Below, piece after piece: positions 40,539 to 49,600 of a stretch of DNA of 64,000 nt. The notes under the pieces are model-generated. The model made no database searches and was not told the DNA's origin. It saw only the letters and a program-made list of their open reading frames with translations. The translations under genes and the position numbers were made by a program. Within the stretch, counting starts at the first letter, position 1; each line of letters begins with the position of its first letter. The stretch comes from Firmicutes bacterium OM04-13BH (lineage in GTDB: Bacteria > Bacillota > Clostridia > Lachnospirales > Lachnospiraceae), in assembly GCA_003481745.1 (NCBI GenBank), contig QULP01000003.1:310001-374000 (forward strand), in the 5' to 3' direction.

Positions 40539-41417
40539 TTAGATTTCAGCCTGTTTCAGCAGTTCAGGAACTTTAGATTCCCAGCCAAGTGCCATGATAT
40601 GTACACCCTGACAGTATGGTTTACATTCTTTGATAATACGTGCTGCAATTTCAACACCTGTAATACCAGCTTTTGTCTTTTCTTTATCTGCTTTTAATTC
40701 TTCAATCATTTCATCCGGAACATGGATACCGGCAACATTATTGTTCATGAATTTTGCCATTCCCGCAGATTTCGGAATGATGATACCAACCTGTACCGGT
40801 TTTCCGAACTGTTTTGCTTTTTCCATAAATTTGATGAATTTTTCCGGCTCAAAGATTGCCTGTGTCTGGAAGTATTCTGCACCTGCAGCTACTTTTCTTT
40901 CCATTTTAGCAAGCTGTGCATCAACAGAATCGCTGCATGGAGATACAACTGCACCTTTTGAGAATTTCGGAGGTTCGCCAACTAATTCATTTCCACCAAG
41001 GTCTACACCTGACTCTAAGAGTCCAACTGTGTGAAGAAGGGATACAGAGTCTAAGTCAAATACCGGTTTTGCCTGCGGATGGTCACCCATTTTTGTATGG
41101 TCACCAGTCAGACAGAGGATATTTTCGATACCAAACATTGCAGCACTGAGAAGGTCAGATTCCAGTGCAATACGGTTTCTGTCACGGCATGCCAGCTGGA
41201 AAATCGGATTCATGCCTGCATCTTTTAATGCTTTACACATTGCAAGAGAACCAAGACGCATAACAGAAGACTGGTTATCAGTTACGTTTACTGCATGAAC
41301 ACCCTGAAGGTATGTTTTTGCTTCTTCTAACAGCTCATCTACATGAATCCCTTTTGGCGGTCCTACTTCAGCAGAAACTACAAATTCACCACGGTCGAAT
41401 AATTCTTTCATTTTCAT
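40539..41417 (-). CDS. metF: Methylenetetrahydrofolate reductase MetF
   Basis: A 292-residue FAD-dependent TIM-barrel enzyme that reduces methylene-THF to methyl-THF. Typical segments are VVSAEVGPPKG (active-site Glu), HAVNVTDNQSS, FQLACRDRNRIAL, ILCLTGDHTKMGDH and FQTQAIFEPEKF. It is the short bacterial form with no regulatory domain. The ATG at 41417 has GGAG 9 bases before it; an in-frame TTG at 41432 lies at that site. It is the last gene of the operon after MetV-RnfC and MetV, the arrangement of acetogen-type reductases, in which MetV and RnfC-like partners bring electrons. Confidence 0.95.
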   Translation of the reverse strand: MKMKELFDRGEFVVSAEVGPPKGIHVDELLEEAKTYLQGVHAVNVTDNQSSVMRLGSLAMCKALKDAGMNPIFQLACRDRNRIALESDLLSAAMFGIENILCLTGDHTKMGDHPQAKPVFDLDSVSLLHTVGLLESGVDLGGNELVGEPPKFSKGAVVSPCSDSVDAQLAKMERKVAAGAEYFQTQAIFEPEKFIKFMEKAKQFGKPVQVGIIIPKSAGMAKFMNNNVAGIHVPDEMIEELKADKEKTKAGITGVEIAARIIKECKPYCQGVHIMALGWESKVPELLKQAEI

Positions 41418-41471
41418 TGTACATTGCTCCAATCATTATAATATCATAGCTTAATCAAGCTTCTTTTTTCA

Positions 41472-42092
41472 CTATTTTACTTCATCGTCTGTTGCGAAGT
41501 TATGAACCTGTGTCGGGCATTTTAACACATCAAGGCGTCCGATTTCTTTCAAACGTCTGTAAATGCGTTCCCATCCACATTCCATCTCACTGTCCACTTC
41601 ACATTTTCCGTTCTTGGAACCGCCACACTGGCCATTTACAAGACTCTTAGAACATGCTGTGATCGGGCAGATTCCACCTGTCAGATTCAGGTAACATTCA
41701 CCGCACTGGTCACATTTGTACTCTAACGGTGTCACACCCTGGAAACCAGGTACCGGATATGTATCGCAGGCTGCACAGACCATCTTATCTTCAAGATATT
41801 CTGCTACGGTCTGTACACCAACACCGCAGGAGAATACTAAAACTAAGTCTGCTTCCTGAATTTTACTTAAATGTTTTTTGAGACGTAATTCCATATTTTC
41901 CGGATTACAAATATAATCAGTTGTGAGAACACCTGTTACATTTCCTTCAGCGGCAAGTTCTTTCTGAAGTTCAACAGCTTCTTTTTCCGGAAAACGAACT
42001 TCTTTACATCCGTGGCAGTTGATAATAAAAACTTTCTTTCCGGCTGTCAATGATGTAATCGTTTCTTTTGCTTTTAACTGGGTAATTAACAT
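41472..42092 (-). CDS. metV: MetV-type MTHFR C-terminal domain protein
   Basis: A 206-residue protein of the MTHFR_C (MetV) family, a zinc and/or iron-sulfur binding partner of MetF that stabilises it and helps electron transfer. Cysteine motifs are NCHGCKEVRFPEK (residues 25-37), FSCGVGVQT near 88, CDQCGECYLNLTGGICPI (127-144) and NGQCGGSKNGKCEV. Its ATG is one base after the stop of the fusion gene and 54 bases before metF. The fusion gene also carries a MetV domain, so the operon has two MetV copies, which is unusual. Confidence 0.9.
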   Translation of the reverse strand: MLITQLKAKETITSLTAGKKVFIINCHGCKEVRFPEKEAVELQKELAAEGNVTGVLTTDYICNPENMELRLKKHLSKIQEADLVLVFSCGVGVQTVAEYLEDKMVCAACDTYPVPGFQGVTPLEYKCDQCGECYLNLTGGICPITACSKSLVNGQCGGSKNGKCEVDSEMECGWERIYRRLKEIGRLDVLKCPTQVHNFATDDEVK

Positions 42093-42093
42093 A

Positions 42094-44058
42094 TTACTTC
42101 ATCCCCCTTATCGCATTTTTTCCGGCTTTGATACTGTCAATAATCGGAATCTTAGAAGAACAGATATACTGGCAGCATCTACATTCTACACAATCCATAA
42201 CATTCATATCTTTCATGCCCTGCCAGTTCTCTTCTTTGGCATATTTTACAAAATACAATGGAGACAGTTCCATCGGACAAACATCGACACAGCGTCCACA
42301 TTTGATACATGGCTGTTCTTTTGTCTCATCTGTATCAATTGCAATAATACCATTGGAACCTTTCATCATCGGTACATCCAATGTACTCTGTGGGAATCCC
42401 ATCATAGGGCCACCCATCTTAACCAGAACATCATCATCTGTAAATCCACCACAGTAATCGATCAGTTCTCTTACGCTGGTACCGATTTTGATGATAAAGT
42501 TGCCAGGATTTTTAATCTTTTCACCAGTTACAGTTGCAACACGTTCAACGAGTGGCATACCTGTCTGGATTGCATCGGAGATTGCTTTTACTGTACTGAT
42601 ATTATCTACTACAACACCAACATCTGCCGGAAGACCGCCGCTTGGAACTTTTCTGCCCATAACACGTTTAATCAGAGTTTTTTCTGCACCCTGTGGGTAT
42701 TTCGTTCTCGCAACAAACACTTCCATATTTCCGATATTGGCAACTTTTTCCTGCATTAATTCAATGGCATCCGGTTTATTATCCTCGATAACGATGATAC
42801 CTTTTTCGGCACCTGTTGTCTTAAGGATTGCTTTTAAACCAAAAATAATGTCATCGGCAAACTCAAGGAGTACTCTGTGGTCGGCTGTTAAGAGCGGTTC
42901 ACATTCGCATCCATTTAAAAGAATGGTATCAACCGGTTTGGCCGGTTTTAATTTTACGCAAGTCGGGAAACCTGCACCACCCATACCAACAATACCTGCT
43001 TCACGAATGATATCAATGATTTCATCCGGTGTAAGATTATCTAAATCACCATGTGGCTGTACGGATTCGTGCAGAGTATTTTTTCCATCCGATTCAATAA
43101 CAACAGCCATTACTTCACTGCCTCTTGTGCCATGCATACGAGGTTCAACAGCAACTACTGTTCCGCTTACGCTGGAATGTACCGGAGCACTGATAAAGCC
43201 TGCTGCTTCACCAATCTTCTGACCTACCTTTACGGTATCGCCCACTTCAACGATTGGGTTTGCAGGTGCTCCAAGATGCTGTGACATGGAGATTACAACA
43301 GTTTTTGGATCCGGGAATTTCTTAAGTGCGATGTGTTCACTGAACTCTTTACGTTCTGACGGATGAACACCACCATAATATCCATTCAATCTGTCATCTC
43401 TGATTGATTTTACATAATCATTAATGACTTTGAAATTTACTTTAGAGAAGTCACGAACCTGTACCGGCTGATTTAAAAATTCTTCCAGACGACCCTGTTT
43501 TTCCAGTCTCTGATAGATTTTTTCCCATGCACAGTCTTTATTCGGGTCTACTTCACATTTTCCATTTTTTGCTCCACCGCACTGTCCATTAACAAGACTC
43601 TTGGAACAATCGACGATCGGACAGACACCACCTGTAACATTCAGATAACACTGTGCACATGCGTCACAGCTCTTCTTGGTAAGTGCCATACCATGGTGAC
43701 CTCTGTAATTTAAGGTATTACTTGCAGCAATAACCGGTTTGCCCGCTAAATCTGCAACGGTCTGAATACCAAGACCACAGGAAATAACAACTACATTTTC
43801 TGTTCCCTCCGGAATCAAATCCTGTAATTTGTTTTCTGTGTGCATCTTATTGCATAAGAAGTCTAATTTTGCACTGCCTGTGACATTTTTCCCCTGCTCT
43901 GCAGCAAATTTTAAAAACTCATCGCAATCTGGTTCGTCAACAGTTTCAAATTCTTTGAAACACTTGTTACATGCAATCACAAACAGATTGTCCTTGCCTT
44001 CAAGCACTGATGCAAGCTCATCATTACTTTTCAGCTTATACTTAGTATAGTTTTCCAA
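42094..44058 (-). CDS. MetV-RnfC fusion, electron-transfer subunit of MTHFR
   Basis: A 654-residue fusion. Residues about 25-205 are a MetV domain with its cysteines (CNKCFKEFE; CDACAQCYLNVTGGVCPI at 131-148; NGQCGGAKNGKCEV). From about 225 to 575 is an RnfC-like FMN/NADH module (GGVHPSERK, MGGAGFPTCVKLKPAKPVD, LLNGCECEPLLTADH). Two 4-Cys clusters follow: CIKCGRCVDVCP (584-595) and CVECRCCQYIC (623-633). In acetogens a separate RnfC2 lets MetF-MetV use NADH; here RnfC and one MetV are one chain. The start is TTG at 44058 with AAGGAAGGTG upstream; no other start is near. First gene of the operon. Confidence 0.9.
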   Translation of the reverse strand: MENYTKYKLKSNDELASVLEGKDNLFVIACNKCFKEFETVDEPDCDEFLKFAAEQGKNVTGSAKLDFLCNKMHTENKLQDLIPEGTENVVVISCGLGIQTVADLAGKPVIAASNTLNYRGHHGMALTKKSCDACAQCYLNVTGGVCPIVDCSKSLVNGQCGGAKNGKCEVDPNKDCAWEKIYQRLEKQGRLEEFLNQPVQVRDFSKVNFKVINDYVKSIRDDRLNGYYGGVHPSERKEFSEHIALKKFPDPKTVVISMSQHLGAPANPIVEVGDTVKVGQKIGEAAGFISAPVHSSVSGTVVAVEPRMHGTRGSEVMAVVIESDGKNTLHESVQPHGDLDNLTPDEIIDIIREAGIVGMGGAGFPTCVKLKPAKPVDTILLNGCECEPLLTADHRVLLEFADDIIFGLKAILKTTGAEKGIIVIEDNKPDAIELMQEKVANIGNMEVFVARTKYPQGAEKTLIKRVMGRKVPSGGLPADVGVVVDNISTVKAISDAIQTGMPLVERVATVTGEKIKNPGNFIIKIGTSVRELIDYCGGFTDDDVLVKMGGPMMGFPQSTLDVPMMKGSNGIIAIDTDETKEQPCIKCGRCVDVCPMELSPLYFVKYAKEENWQGMKDMNVMDCVECRCCQYICSSKIPIIDSIKAGKNAIRGMK

Positions 44059-44114
44059 TTGCTCACCTTCCTTATATTTTTTTGATAATGAAAATAAATA
44101 ATCCCTTATGATAT

Positions 44115-44168
44115 CTGATTCGATTCGTTCCTTTCAGCTCCGCAACAAAAAAGAACGAAAAGAATCAG
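44115..44168 (-). promoter_or_regulatory. Leader hairpin of the MTHFR operon
   Basis: CTGATTC (44115-44121) pairs with GAATCAG (44162-44168) and TCGTTC (44125-44130) with GAACGA (44153-44158), a 13-pair stem with one internal loop and a 22-base apical loop, about 57 bases before the first gene. It resembles a cis-acting RNA; it does not match my memory of the THF riboswitch. Confidence 0.45.
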
Positions 44169-44280
44169 GTAAATAAGCCTCTAAATACTTACTTATTAAA
44201 TGTACCACAAAATTGCTTTTTTAGCTAGGTTTATTAGTGATTTTTATGAAATTTTATTCAAATTTTCCAGAAAAACCATA

Positions 44281-44294
44281 AATTGTATACAATT
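44281..44294. promoter_or_regulatory. Perfect 14-base palindrome upstream of the MTHFR operon
   Basis: AATTGTATACAATT is fully palindromic, of the form often bound by GntR-family regulators (TTGTATACAA core). It lies 222 bases before the fusion gene and 9 bases after the stop of the preceding gene; which unit it controls is not clear. Confidence 0.45.
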
Positions 44295-44302
44295 GACCCT
44301 TT

Positions 44303-44770
44303 CTATTCTCCGCTCATGAAAAAAGAAGCAGGATTCTCGCCTGATAAATCCGAATCACTACTGATATCTGAACTGTATTCCGGATAGGACTCTATTGTAA
44401 CAGAATCTGAGATATCCGTTGCCGTTCCATCATCGAAATGAATTTCATTCTCTTCTTCTTCCTGTTCTGCATCCATCGCTTCTTCATATGCTCCGTCTGC
44501 CTCTATCTCTTCATAAGTCGATTCTGGAAGGTCTGCATTTAATTCATCCGGACTCATCATGAAACCATCTTCATCATATTGGATTCCTTCATAGTCCTGA
44601 CTTGTCTTTTCATCCTCATCTGTTTGTTCTGATTCTTTTGACGTTTCCTTTGATGCTTCTTTTTGTTCCTTTGCTGATTCAGATTGGAGGGATTTCTGCG
44701 AATACTTGAACATTCCAAATCCCGCTGCTACGATAACAACAGGAAGTATGATTTTAACTATTTTTTTCAT
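44303..44770 (-). CDS. Unknown acidic protein with N-terminal membrane anchor
   Basis: A 155-residue protein with one N-terminal hydrophobic helix (KIILPVVIVAAGFGMFKY, residues 5-22) and a very acidic, low-complexity outer part (Glu, Asp and Ser dominate; for example EEIEADGAYEEAMDAEQEEE). It resembles no family that I know. It is 18 bases after the unknown 153-residue protein and is probably co-transcribed with it. A calcium- or surface-binding role is conceivable from charge alone, but nothing supports a specific one. Confidence 0.6.
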   Translation of the reverse strand: MKKIVKIILPVVIVAAGFGMFKYSQKSLQSESAKEQKEASKETSKESEQTDEDEKTSQDYEGIQYDEDGFMMSPDELNADLPESTYEEIEADGAYEEAMDAEQEEEENEIHFDDGTATDISDSVTIESYPEYSSDISSDSDLSGENPASFFMSGE

Positions 44771-44788
44771 ATTTCAATCTCTCTTCTC

Positions 44789-45250
44789 TTAAAATTTCAT
44801 TAATCCAGAATGACCTAAGTCTTCTAAATCTTCTTTCCAAAAATCAAAATAGTTTTTCTTCCCCACAGTTACTCCATATACCTGCCCCTCTGTCACAAAC
44901 ACACTAAATGCATATTTCATATACATATAATTTGAACCATCGGCAAACCCTTCTTCTCCTGGAAAAACTTTTCTTAATGTTGGAATAACCTCTTCTTCTG
45001 GAACACGCATAAGCTGAACTCCATTAACATATATATCTGTATGCTCGTTTACAAACTGTATTGCTTCACAAATTTTATTTTTCTTGTCATAATACGCTAT
45101 AATATCTTTTGAAATATCTCGTCGAATTTCTTTATTCTTCCCACCATAAAACGTTTCCTCAAAATCGGACATATTTTTTATTACTTCTTCTGGACTTAAC
45201 CCAATAAAATTTTTCCCTTCATATCCACTAAAAAATTTTACTTTATACAT
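44789..45250 (-). CDS. Unknown 153-residue soluble protein
   Basis: A cytoplasmic-looking alpha-beta protein rich in aromatic and charged residues (YKVKFFSGYEGKNFIGLSPE; GKKNYFDFWKEDLEDLGHSG). Length, composition and higher AT content than its neighbours recall small immunity-type or phage-defence accessory proteins, but I recognise no family and no toxin gene is next to it. It follows folC on the same strand, with 74 bases between, and precedes the acidic anchored protein. Confidence 0.6.
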   Translation of the reverse strand: MYKVKFFSGYEGKNFIGLSPEEVIKNMSDFEETFYGGKNKEIRRDISKDIIAYYDKKNKICEAIQFVNEHTDIYVNGVQLMRVPEEEVIPTLRKVFPGEEGFADGSNYMYMKYAFSVFVTEGQVYGVTVGKKNYFDFWKEDLEDLGHSGLMKF

Positions 45251-45324
45251 TTTTTAATCTCCTCTATAACAATTATAGATTTAATTTTCAAACAGTTTAG
45301 CCAAATATTTTTTTCAAAATTTAT

Positions 45325-46605
45325 CTACCGATTCCATGCCTCATCCGCCAAACTCAAAAAAGAAAGTGACCCAAATACAATCACTACATCATCTTTTGTC
45401 GTCATTGCTTTTACTTCTTCCACTGCTTCTGCCACACTTTTTGCCGCTTTTACATTCGGATTCACTTTTTCTACTGCTTTTTTCAGTTCTTCTGCCGGCA
45501 GTGCTCTTGGATTATTTGGTGTCTGCACCGTCACAATCTGTTTTGCAAGCGGCGCAGTCAGTTCAATGACTTTTTCATAGTCTTTATCCGCAAATACCCC
45601 AAAGATGTAATACAGGTTTTTTCCTTTAAAATAAGTTTCTAAGGATTCTTTTAAGACAGTTGCCGCTGCCGGATTATGTGCTCCGTCAATGACTACCACC
45701 GGGTCTTTATGAATGACAGAGAAGCGTCCTCTCCATGTCGCTTCTTTCATTCCTTTTCGTACCGTTTCTTCACTTAACTGATAGCCAAGACTTCGAAGTG
45801 CCTCCACTGCTTCGAGTGCAAGTGCTGCATTTTTTATCTGATACGTTCCTGCAAGAGAAATTTCGATGTCTTTCCAGTTTTTATAAGAAAAGCGTTGTGT
45901 TTCATATCCATAATGAACGTCTTTGATTTCCTCCGGATTTACAATCGAGAGCGTTGCATGTTTTTCCTCGCTGACTTTCTTTACAACCTCTTCTGCTTCC
46001 GGCTCCTGTTTTGCCGATACAACAAGAGTCCCCGGTTTGATAATTCCGGCTTTATTTTTTGCAATTTCTCCAAGGGTATTTCCAAGGAACATCATATGAT
46101 CCATTCCAATCGAAGCAATCACTTCGAGCACGGTTGTCGTTACCACATTTGTCGCATCGAGTGTTCCGCCCAGTCCGGTTTCTAATACAACGATATCGCA
46201 CTGCTTTTCTACAAAATACAAAAATGAAATTGCCGTTTCCACTTCAAAAACGGTCGGGCTTTGCAGTCCATCAAAGAGCATCCCGTCAATCGCCTCTTTT
46301 ACTTTTGTCGTAAGTTTTGCCAGAGAATCACGGTCTATCATTTCTTTATCTACCTGGATGCGTTCACGATAAGAATACAGCGTCGGAGAAATGTATCTTC
46401 CGGTGCGGTATCCACTTTTTGTCAAAATTTCTGAAAGAAATGCCAGCTCTGAGCCCTTTCCATTTGTTCCGGAAATATGAATAAATTTCAGTTTGTCCTG
46501 CGGATTACCCAGACGTCTTAATAATTCCTTCATTCCTTCTAATCCAAGCACGCTTCCGCTTTTTCCTACTTCATCTAAAAATGCTCTTGCTTCCTGATAA
46601 TTCAT
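45325..46605 (-). CDS. folC: Folylpolyglutamate synthase / dihydrofolate synthase
   Basis: A 426-residue Mur-ligase-type enzyme that adds glutamate to dihydropteroate or folates. The ATP loop is HISGTNGKGSELAFL (residues about 43-57; GTNGKGS), followed by SPTLYSYRERIQVD, VLETGLGGTLDATN and VVIDGAHNPAAATV. All parts of the family are present. It lies 45 bases after polC and may be the distal gene of the xpaC-telA-ispG-polC-folC cluster. With metF, folA and thyA it makes the window rich in folate genes. Confidence 0.95.
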   Translation of the reverse strand: MNYQEARAFLDEVGKSGSVLGLEGMKELLRRLGNPQDKLKFIHISGTNGKGSELAFLSEILTKSGYRTGRYISPTLYSYRERIQVDKEMIDRDSLAKLTTKVKEAIDGMLFDGLQSPTVFEVETAISFLYFVEKQCDIVVLETGLGGTLDATNVVTTTVLEVIASIGMDHMMFLGNTLGEIAKNKAGIIKPGTLVVSAKQEPEAEEVVKKVSEEKHATLSIVNPEEIKDVHYGYETQRFSYKNWKDIEISLAGTYQIKNAALALEAVEALRSLGYQLSEETVRKGMKEATWRGRFSVIHKDPVVVIDGAHNPAAATVLKESLETYFKGKNLYYIFGVFADKDYEKVIELTAPLAKQIVTVQTPNNPRALPAEELKKAVEKVNPNVKAAKSVAEAVEEVKAMTTKDDVVIVFGSLSFLSLADEAWNR

Positions 46606-46650
46606 AACCTTTGTCTTCCTTTTTTCTTTACTTACTCGTTTTAATATTTT

Positions 46651-49600
46651 TTACTGAAAATCAAACAACGACATCTGATTGGATTCCGGTAAATCTCCGA
46701 ACAGTCCCAAATCCGACATTAACTCAATTACCGTCTTGCTGACTTTCGTACGATTTCTAAAGTCATCTTTTGATAAAAATGCTCCATCTTCCGCTGCCAG
46801 CACAACCGCATCTGCGGCACGGTCTCCAAGTCCTTCAATCGTATCAAGAGCCGGCATCAATTTTCCATCTATAATCTGGAACGTATGCGCATTTGCCTTA
46901 TATAAATCAATCGGCACAAATTCAAATCCTCTGGCATACATTTCCTGAACAATCTTCATATCTTTCTGCGTATCCTGCTCTTTTTTACTTAAAGTATCTT
47001 TTCGCTTTTCATAATCATCCATAAAATATTCCAGTTTTTCTTTTCCCTGACACATCAGTTCATAAGAAAATGCGGTCGCACGGATACTGAAATATGCCGC
47101 ATAATATGCCAGTGGATAATATATTTTACAGTATGCAATTCGCCATCCCATCATAACGTAGGCTGCCGCATGTGCTTTCGGGAACATGTACTTGATTTTC
47201 TTACAGGATTCAATATACCAGTCCGGCACTCCGTGTGACTTCATTTCTTCTATCCAGTCCGGTTTTAAACCTTTTCCTTTTCGTACACTTTCCATAATGG
47301 TAAATGCCTGTCCATGTTCCAGCCCCTTATTGATCAGATAAATCATGATATCATCTCGGGTACAGATACAGGTAGTAATGGTCGCAGTACCCGATTTAAT
47401 CAAATCCTGCGCATTTCCAAGCCATACGTCTGTACCATGAGACAGACCAGAAATACGCACCAAATCTGAAAAGGAAGTCGGGTTTGCGTCAATTAACATC
47501 TGCATCGCAAAGTCGGTTCCAAACTCCGGGATTCCAAGACAGCCAAGCGGACAACCTCTGATATCTTCCGATGTAATGCCAAGTGCATCCGTACTTTTAA
47601 ATAATGACATAACTTCTTTGCTGTCCAGCGGAATCTCTCTTGCATTGATTCCGGTCAAGTCCTCAAGCATACGAATCATGGTCGGATCATCGTGTCCGAG
47701 TATATCCAGTTTTAATAAGTTTGAGTCGATGGAGTGATAATCAAAATGCGTCGTAATAATATCACTTGTCATATCATTTGCCGGATGCTGAACCGGTGTA
47801 AATTCTTCGATATCCCAGCCAATCGGAAGTACAATGATTCCTCCAGGGTGCTGACCTGTCGTTCGTCTGACTCCGGTACATCCCTGTACAATTCTTGTGA
47901 TTTCGCAGTTTCGTTTGCGGTCTCCGCGCTCTTCAAAATAATTTTTCACATAACCAAATGCAGTTTTCTCTGCAAGTGTTCCAATCGTTCCGGCTTTGAA
48001 TGTCTGTCCTGCTCCAAAGATAACCTCAACGTAGCGGTGCGCCTTTCCCTGATAATCTCCTGAGAAGTTCAAGTCAATATCCGGCTCTTTATCCCCTTTA
48101 AATCCAAGGAAGGTCTCAAATGGGATATCAAATCCTTCCTTAATTAATGGTTTTCCGCAGACCGGACAGATCTTATCCGGCATGTCACATCCGGCACGTC
48201 CTGAGTAAGCCTTTACATCCTCCGAATCAAAATCGCTATAATGACAGGAAGAACAGTAATAATGCGGACTTAATGGATTTACTTCGGTAATTCCAGACAT
48301 CGTTGCCGCAAAAGAAGAACCAACCGAACCTCTTGAACCTACCAGATAACCATCGCTGTTACTCTTCCACACCAGCTTCTGTGCAATCATATACATAACC
48401 GCATATCCATTGGAAATAATGGAATTTAATTCCCTGTCCAGGCGTTCTTCTACCACTTCAGGAAGAGTATCGCCATAAATTTCATGCGCCTTGTTATAAC
48501 AGATTTCTCGAAGCATCCCATCGGAATTTTCGATAACAGGCGGACATTTTCCTTTATGAATCGGAGAAATCTTTTCTACCATATCTGCAATCTTATTTGG
48601 ATTGGTAATTACAACTTCTTCGGCTTTTTCGCTTCCCAGATAGGAAAATTCCTGAAGCATTTCCTCAGTAGTATGCAGGTAAAGCGGTGGCTGCATATCT
48701 GCATCATCAAATCCCTTTCCTGCCATGATTATTCGGCGGTAGATTTCATCCTCCGGGTCTAAAAAGTGTACATCACAGGTTGCAACGACCGGTTTATTAA
48801 ATAATTCTCCTAGTTTTACAATCTTTCGATTGATTTCACGCAGGTCGTCTTCGCTGTTGATATCGCCACGATCCTCATCACGAATCATAAATTCATTGTT
48901 TCCGACCGGCTGGATTTCGAGATAATCATAGAAATTTACCAGTCTTGCAATTTCCGGCTCCGGTCTGCCGTTTAACACTGCCTGATACAATTCTCCGGCT
49001 TCACAGGCGGAACCAATCAGTAAGCCTTCCTGATATTTTAGATACACGCTTTTTGGAACTCTCGGCCGCCTGTGATAATAAATCAAATGCGAATCCGATA
49101 CCAGATGATAGAGGTTGACACGTCCGATATCATTGGTTGCCAGAATAATGGCATGATAGGTCGGCATTTTCTGGATGGCATTGACAGAAACTGCTCCTTT
49201 TTCATTCAAATCATCCAGATTTTCAATATCTCTTTCCTTACACATCTCGATAAAGCGCAGGAAAATTCCGGCGGTACATTCTGCATCATCAACCGCACGG
49301 TGATGATGGTCCAGAGAAACTCCAACCGCTTTTGCTACGGTGTCAAGTTTAAAACGATTTAACTGTGGCAGTAAGAATCTCGCCATTCCCACGGTATCTA
49401 CGAAAGTAAAGTCTGTCTCAATTCCTAAATCATTACAGTTTTTCTGAATAAAACTCATATCAAATTCCGCATTGTGGGCAACCATAACTGCGCCCTCGCA
49501 AAATTCAATAAACTTTGGAAGCAAGGTATCAATGGTTTCTGCCCCTGCCACCATACTGTCATTGATGCTGGTCAGCTTTTCAATCCGAAATGGAATCGGA

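Noticed and set aside
42019..42759. A 246-codon plus-strand frame over metV and the fusion gene
   Set aside because: Antisense to two conserved genes; composition (many His, Phe, Thr, Cys) is typical of a shadow frame.
44059..44302. THF riboswitch before the MTHFR operon
   Set aside because: The hairpin present lacks the conserved THF-riboswitch segments that I remember; only a generic leader hairpin is claimed.
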